Shown here piece by piece: positions 58,101 through 64,000 of a DNA stretch of 64,000 nt. Position numbers and translations under genes: made by a program. This DNA comes from Cladorrhinum sp. PSN259 (taxonomy: Eukaryota; Ascomycota; Sordariomycetes; Sordariales; Podosporaceae), in contig MU867067.1 in assembly GCA_033725935.1 (NCBI GenBank), positions 532,501 to 596,500 on the forward strand, given 5' to 3'. Each line of letters opens with the position of its first letter. The stretch's first letter is position 1. The notes beneath the pieces are model-generated. The model was not told the DNA's origin, did not search any database, and saw only the letters and a list, made by a program, of their open reading frames with translations.

Positions 58101-59019
58101 CGGGTTTAGGTGTTTGTTTGGCGGTATTTGACGACATTTTTGGGGGATTCACGTTTCCCTTGGAAGGTTTTTTTTTGTTGGGAGTCGGAGGTGATGGGGG
58201 CGATGATTTGGAGTCAATTGTTTGGGCTTGCGGACTGCTAAGAATGTCGTTGATACGCTTTCCCAGCTCGGTCCGCGACTCTTGGTCGACTCCATAGGAG
58301 ACAGTTACCACCTTTGATGCTGGTTTCCTGCCTCGTCTGCCGACTATCTTTTTCTGTCCCTCGACGGTCTCATCTCCAGCAGTCTTGGATTCCTTTGGCT
58401 TTGGAGGGGGGCCAATAGTACCGGTTTTGGGGTTGAAAATCATCAACGTCTTTGGCTTTGCTTCCGTAATGGCGGTTTCGGTAAGGCCTTTCGTCTCTTC
58501 GTGACCGTCCAATCGCGTTCCTGCAGTCAAACTATCCTTGCCATCCACCCGTCTGTGGTCATCAGACGGAATCTTTTGAACCTCGTTCACATCCTCGACG
58601 TCCAAATTCCCAACAGCATCAGGCCCATTTCCCTTGCTCTTGCTGCTCTGTCCCAGTCTCATGAAATGGTCCGCGATTCCGCCGCCAGAAGAGATTCTGG
58701 CCTTCTTCGATCGAGGTTTCTTTGGATCCTCGTCCAGATTCAGGTCATTATTAACCTGGCGTCGCTTATTGCGTCCACTTGTTGGGTTTTCAATATTCTC
58801 ATCTTCTGGGTCTCCACTTTCGGCAGTGTCTGAGGGTAGATCTGGAAGATCAATCGCTGTCACGCTATCGGATTCGTCTTTTGGTTCGTTTTGAGGTTTA
58901 GTGCTGATAAGTGTGGTATTGTGGTTGTGGGCGAAAAAAGGGTGCAGTGGTCGTCGAGTCGCTGGTTCGGCCGCCGACAAGGCACTCTCAGCCATTGCGA
59001 CCACGGCTGTTGCGCTCAT
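55115..59019 (-). CDS. elg1: Elg1/ATAD5 subunit of the alternative RFC clamp unloader
   Basis: Large subunit of the Elg1-RFC complex, which removes PCNA from chromatin after replication; nuclear. Exons are 59019-55984 and 55933-55115, giving 1284 aa. ATG 59019 is used because the codon just before it in frame is TTG. The N-terminal half is disordered and basic, with two HPFF motifs (HPFFAHN, HPFFLGK), a feature I associate with fungal Elg1. The AAA+ part has the lead-in CETANWAQKYAPISAAEVLQ, Walker A GPHGCGKT (657-664), Walker B LILLEEADILF (from 775) and sensor 1 FVVTCND. Between Walker A and B is a ~110-residue spacer holding a consensus PIP box QATMAAFF (734-741). The C-terminal domain ends in RRGRPRNN and an Asp-rich tail. 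Neighbour utp8 is divergent. Confidence 0.93.
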
Positions 59020-59680
59020 CAATGTTGAGCCTATCTGTTACGGCCTGATCCGCAAAATGAGCTTCTTGGTTTTAGAGTGGGTGATTGCTAACAAGGGAGA
59101 AATGGGAAAACTGACCTGCCGTTCTGTAGCGATTGCGTTCAGAGTGCGTGTAAGACTGGGGTGTGAATGCGATTCTCGTGGGTCATGCTGCGGAGAAGAA
59201 TAAGCGGGCTAGGCAGGAGATTGAAGGATATTTTGAAATAGATTTGGCTTTGAAAGGTTGAAGATTCCAAAATTCATGAAAAAAGTTAAGGTGTGGCAGA
59301 GGAAAAGCCAGGACCAGGCATAGATCGGAAGCGTTGCAGAGGCACCGGATCGCGTCTATGCCACTTAAACGGCTAGTGAAGTTCACGCGACGGTTAACCG
59401 CGTCGCGATTCCACCTGCAGGCTCCAAAAAGCCCCACTTGCATCATTCAATTGTTGGGTGGTGGGGCATTGCATCTTGGACCTCGAACACACAGGCCATG
59501 TTTAGGATCAAAGATTGACCGGACCTCCGACCTGACCATCCATGGACCCACTCAATTTTTGGAGAGTGGAGCATCAACTTTTTTTCTGTTTGGCAGAGCT
59601 TGGATGCGAGGATGGAGATGGCTTCGAGTGAGAAAGCCTGCGATTGACCAAGAAGCAGCAGCCGCACCACTTTTTCCACC
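59020..59680. other. divergent promoter, elg1 / utp8
   Basis: 661 bp shared promoter. It contains three ACGCG cores and a palindromic element, listed separately. I see no gene. Confidence 0.7.
59351..59407. promoter_or_regulatory. ACGCG (MCB-like) cluster with inverted repeat
   Basis: CGCGT at 59351-59355, ACGCG at 59385-59389 and CGCGT at 59399-59403. The last two flank the palindrome CGGTTAACCG (59391-59400), with arms CGCGACG and CGTCGCG. ACGCG is the core of the MluI cell-cycle box bound by MBF, which drives replication genes at G1/S. The site is about 330-390 bp upstream of elg1, a replication gene, so MBF control is a reasonable inference. Confidence 0.5.
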
Positions 59681-62477
59681 ATGGCTTCAAAATTACAGGT
59701 CCATAAGCCCTATGTGCTGCAGACACTCCCGGCACCATTTAGTGGCCCAGATGGCCTTGGACGCCAAATCGCTGGCGAGGTGTTCGGCCAGAAGCAGGGC
59801 CTCAAGCGCAAGAAGCGCTCCGAGCTTGCTGTAGCAATTGATGGCGTCGCTGTATACATTTACGATGTCAGCCATTCCCGTTTTATTTTTCTGTTGCTGC
59901 ATCATGTATAGAATACTAACTCTTCCTTAGATTCTGACTACTCAACAAGTTACATCCTACGATGTCCCAACCCATGCTTCTTTCACATGCCCACCATCAT
60001 CGTTGCGATGGAGACCAACCTCTGGCAAGACGTCTTCACGATACACATATGCGTCGACTGTACCAAGCAAAGACTTTGCCCACTCCAAACGCGAGATCAA
60101 ACTGTTCAAAGAAGACCTGTCCGAGTCGGGAACTACCACTTTGACCACCAAGGCTCATGCCCATAAATGTGATGCGCCGATCGTCCATCTCTTCGCCAGC
60201 TCCCCTCGATCTGCGCGAAACTCTTTGCCGAGCGACGCCCTTCCCAATCACGATTTGATCGCTGTCGCGGGGGATGGCGCCATCCTGGGCTTGAACGGAG
60301 AGACGTTGGAGGAAAAGTGGCATTCGTCGCCAACTGTACTTGCACAAGAACTGGGCTCCAATTCTGGGCTGCAGGTGGATTTTGTACAAGCTACATCAGC
60401 TGCAGATGTTGTTGATGGGCTGTTTGGAGGAGATAACGAGCTCTTTGGTGTCTTCCAGGAGAAAGTGCACCGCGATGGCTTTAACCCAGATATCCTGATC
60501 ATCATTACTTCAGCCAAGAGTTCTCAAGCCACCACTCAGCAGCACCTTCACATCCTCGCTTTGCCGTCCGACACCGATAAACAAAAGCTCATTCCAGTCT
60601 TTGTTGCTCCTCTCCCGAAGGCTTCGAATTCGACCAAGTACCAACTGGACGTTAGATCCGGGACGCTGCAGACCCTCTCAGAAGGTCTTCTCTCCTCATT
60701 TAACTTCAACAGCGGTATCCCTCGCCTTGATAACAAACTTCAGATCCCAGAGATGGCCTCTTTCCTCAGATTGTCCAAGACTTCAATCCTTACCGCGACT
60801 CCTCGGTCCTTCTCCATTTACAACCCCATCTACCGTTCACTTCAAGCCACTACGTCTGTCGACTCTGAAGAAGTCTGCCAGTTCGTCAGCTACCTTGCGA
60901 GCCGAGAAATTGCTGTCGGTATTCGCGGATCGAGCCTTTTGGCTGTTCAGATCGAGGCGCCAAAGGGCCGCACCACCAAGCGCCGGGCTGAGGGCTTATT
61001 GACTGATGCGATTCGGCGCGGTATCCCTCGCGATTTGTCCTCCTCAAAGCGTATCCGAGCAGAACATCATGCGTCAGCTATCCTGGCAGAACCCCTGCCA
61101 AGTGCATTGTCCGACGCAGCAACTGCTGAGTGGCAAAAGGGTGTTGAGAAGGCCGATGGATTTCTTCACGCTGCTGACGTCCGCTCTTGGGAGGAAGTTC
61201 TTTCCGCGGTCTTCAAGGTGCAGATCAAGCCCAGCGAGAATCAGGTGGTTAATGGGGATGTTCCAGTTTCCAACCTTCCTGTGTGGGTTTGGCCATCTTC
61301 CAGGGTGGAATATCCTCATGTAGACAGACGTTGGGTATTCTACGCGATCAGCAGAGTGTTTGAATGGGAGGAGCAAGAAAGTGAGGCCGGGACCACACGG
61401 CTAATATGCCGACTCCCCGAGAGCAGCGTTCTCAACTATCTTGTCGACGCCGGCCACTTGTCGACCTCAAACATCAAATCAGCTTTCAGAGACGAAACGC
61501 GGGAGGTTGACGAGGTTGACAACATTATTGGAGAGGAGCTGCCTGTCTTGCTGTCAAAGATTGACCCCACGACAGAACTGCTCCTCGGATATTTGTCAGG
61601 AACCCAGATGGGCTCGACTGAGCTGATATCTGCTGTTAAACTTTTGTTGCACAGCTTGGATTTGTTTGCTGACCCATCTAAATCTCGCGTCAAGACTATC
61701 AAGGAAAACTCCGAGCAGTTGTCAGAAGAGGATAACGAGGCTATCAAGATGGAGCTTGACCGGGCCGAGGAGGAGCTACAGATCACAGAGTTCCACTTGG
61801 GCGGTCATCGCTTCAGAGGCCTCAGCGTGGCGTTTGGCAAGCTGGCAGCCTGCCCAGCAAGTACAACCGTTCAGAGCCTGAGGCGACTCTTTAAGCCTGA
61901 GGAGGTTATTGGCCTGCTCAATGTTCTTCGGGCGGAGCTTATTAAGGATGGCTGGACGTCGGACATCAACGAAGACATTGAGGCTCCGCCTGACGGTAGC
62001 CTGCAGCTCATTGCCGAGCTCATGATCAGATGCATTGATGCTGTCGGTCTGGGCGGTTGGATGGCATTCGACAGCGTGCTGTCTAGCTCTGACAGCCAAG
62101 AGGATGCGGCGGACTACTTTGACCGATTCAACTCGGAGATCGATTCGGCTCTGCAATGTATCAACCAGGCTGTGCACCTGCAGGGCATGTTGGCCGAGAC
62201 TACCAGCTATGCAAAGAGGGCAAGGAAGGCCCTTGTGGATGCCAGCAAGGGTAAGGCGACGACGGTGCAGGTGACGGAGCAGCTGCCATTTGGTCTCAAG
62301 ACTGACTCCAAGATCTCGATGGAGCGCGTGAGGTCGGGCGGCGAGGTGGTTGCACGGAGCGCCAGAGAGATTGGACGCTTCATGAGCCAGAGAAGAAGCA
62401 TCTACTCGGTACAACATTTATCGCGAGAGACGTTGCTGGGAGGTTCAAATGTCACCGTCATACAGGAGGCTCAGTAG
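59681..62477 (+). CDS. utp8: Utp8-family t-UTP protein
   Basis: Nucleolar Utp8, a member of the t-UTP subcomplex of the small-subunit processome, needed for rDNA transcription and 18S rRNA processing; yeast Utp8 also aids tRNA export. Exons are 59681-59866 and 59931-62477, giving 910 aa. The intron has an unusual GTCAGC donor but a perfect TACTAAC branch point and TTAG acceptor. It joins AIDGVAVYIYD to ILTTQQVTSYDVP, completing the first propeller strand in phase. The N-terminal ~400 residues are beta-propeller-like (PIVHLFASSPRS, DLIAVAGDGAILGLNGETLE). The C-terminal half is helical (ELLLGYLSGTQMGSTELISA, VQSLRRLFKPEEVIGLLNVL). Length matches filamentous-fungal homologues. Confidence 0.9.
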
Positions 62478-64000
62478 ATCAGCTGTTTACAGAGCTCAGC
62501 GAAACCCAGATACCCAAATGTTAATGGTCATTGTCGATTTTGTGTTTATCCTACATTGTAGAGTTGGAATTGGGGACATGTACATTTTGCGAAGCATGTG
62601 AAACCAGGTGTGGAAGGCTTGGTGTCTCTATCGGCGAGAACAAAATTTTCTCAACAGCGAGTGTAACTCTAGTTTTCAAAATGCGGCGAGAGGAGGCTTT
62701 GATGATGCATATTTTCGGGATTCTTTGCATTTTGTTGGGAACGAGGTCGATTCACTGATGTAACTTCTCAGCTTGCTCCGTGCCCAACACTATACACTTC
62801 GGCTTTGGCGTCGAACGCAGTGGAAGGGGAAATCCGGCAATTCATCAGACACTTTTGCCTATCATCTTCCGAATGGTCTTCTCGGCCGAGACGAGTCACC
62901 TATATTATCGCGCGCAGGTTGCCACAAAGAGCAGCAGGCAGCTATTCCCAAAACAGTACCGAGTTTCTTTTTTTTTTCTCGATGCCGGCAGCAGGACACG
63001 GCTCCATATTCGGTCCGCGTTTACTCATCATTACGCCCGTGGATACCACGTACTGTACATACAGCAGATTCGTTGTGAATAGATACCGGAGGCCGGCGAT
63101 GTCAGCGATGTCAGCGAGAAGGAAAGGCAAGGCAGGATTGAGACCAACCAACCGTGTTGAAGAATGTAGTTGTTAGGAGGCGCCAAGCCCACATTTTCTT
63201 GAATCACAGCCTCATGCGGACCGAGATATTGCTTCTAGAAATGCGGGGGAGAAACTCGTTCGGCAAGGTCGAGCCGTCTGCCGTCTTTCTCTTCGCAATC
63301 TGATGATAAGACCGTGACCGACGTGCGAGGTGAGGAAGAATGCATCCAATATTTAGCACAGCCCGACATCCAGGATGTCATCTCGGCGTCGCCATGTTCC
63401 TCTTCGGGTAAGAACGGCATGTCATAGGTACTTGAACAGATATCTGGAAGAAGCTTTTTCGGGGACAGGTTTTGAGGTTTCAGCTGTACATGAAACATGC
63501 TATCGCCATCAAACACAAATAAATAGATCGGCTACACTTGTGTCTCGGAAAAAGAAACCTTAAACCCTTGATCTGGTCGGTATTTCGATGACTGCATCCC
63601 GCCGTATGTTTGTGATGATTGTCACTTCATGGTAGCGTGTGGCCACGCGCCAATGCAGAGATCATCCACGCATGTGGCGCAGAGCCCGGCTAAGCGTTAT
63701 TGTTCAGGGTCGTTCCCACTCACACCGAGGCCAAGAGCGGACAGTGACTTTCAAGCGGGAGAAACGGATAGCTGTATTCAACTGAGAAATGCAGAACAAG
63801 AGATATGAGCATCTGAATAGAAAATATTGAGACCGAGAAGTCTCTAACAACGGTGTCTTTTTCTATCAAAACACTCAGATGAGTAATGGGACGAGTGCGT
63901 ATCGATTTGCACATTGTACCACTGGACGTCATTGCCCAGAACAACCCCCTGTGTCTTGAGCCGATGAGAACTGCACCGGTCCGGCTTATGATTGGTCATC
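62478..64000. other. right-hand 1.5 kb without a recognisable gene
   Basis: After the utp8 stop codon I see only short overlapping frames on both strands, without domains. The end may hold the promoter or UTR of a gene beyond the window. I see no RNA gene or repeat. Confidence 0.6.

Overview
This window reads as a chromosomal segment of a filamentous ascomycete, most likely a Sordariomycete close to the Sordariales. Spliced genes have short introns with GTRNGT donors and CTAAC or TACTAAC branch points. Intergenic spaces run 0.5-4.5 kb, coding regions are GC-leaning, and the gene families (NoxR, sphingolipid C9-methyltransferase, Ste16/Rictor, uricase, fused HMP-P kinase/TenA) are typical of Pezizomycotina. 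I find 20 protein-coding genes, one cut by the left edge. I see no rRNA, tRNA, CRISPR, intact transposon or sign of repeat-induced mutation.

Layout: vid21/EAF1 (minus, cut at base 1), dbp2 RNA helicase (minus), thi20 thiamine-salvage fusion (minus), ste16/rictor (minus), uricase (plus), noxR (minus), a 4.4-kb gene-free stretch, mitochondrial uL13m (minus), ccs1 (plus), a FAR1-domain protein (minus), a 124-aa unknown (plus), eL34 (plus), NDUFAF3-like complex I assembly factor (plus), sphingolipid C9-methyltransferase (minus), a divergent maltase/maltose-permease pair (38.9-45.1 kb), spp2 splicing factor (minus), a BRE4-like membrane protein (minus), an RS-rich single-membrane-helix protein (plus), elg1 PCNA unloader (minus) and utp8 (plus).

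Most genes are unrelated housekeeping or signalling genes. The clear functional pair is the alpha-glucosidase and MFS alpha-glucoside permease that share a 2.4-kb promoter region, a MAL-type unit without a linked regulator in the window. elg1 and utp8 share a 661-bp promoter with three ACGCG cores, as expected of an MBF-controlled S-phase gene.

The most interesting observations are: (1) a 491-nt intron in dbp2 at the position of the autoregulatory intron of yeast DBP2; (2) a weak-first-AUG, strong-second-AUG arrangement in ccs1 that could give two forms of the copper chaperone; (3) a uricase with intact catalytic residues but no peroxisomal PTS1, ending where SKL would be expected; (4) a consensus PIP box inside an enlarged AAA+ domain of Elg1. 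All exon boundaries were read by eye from splice signals and checked for reading-frame continuity. None is supported by transcript data.
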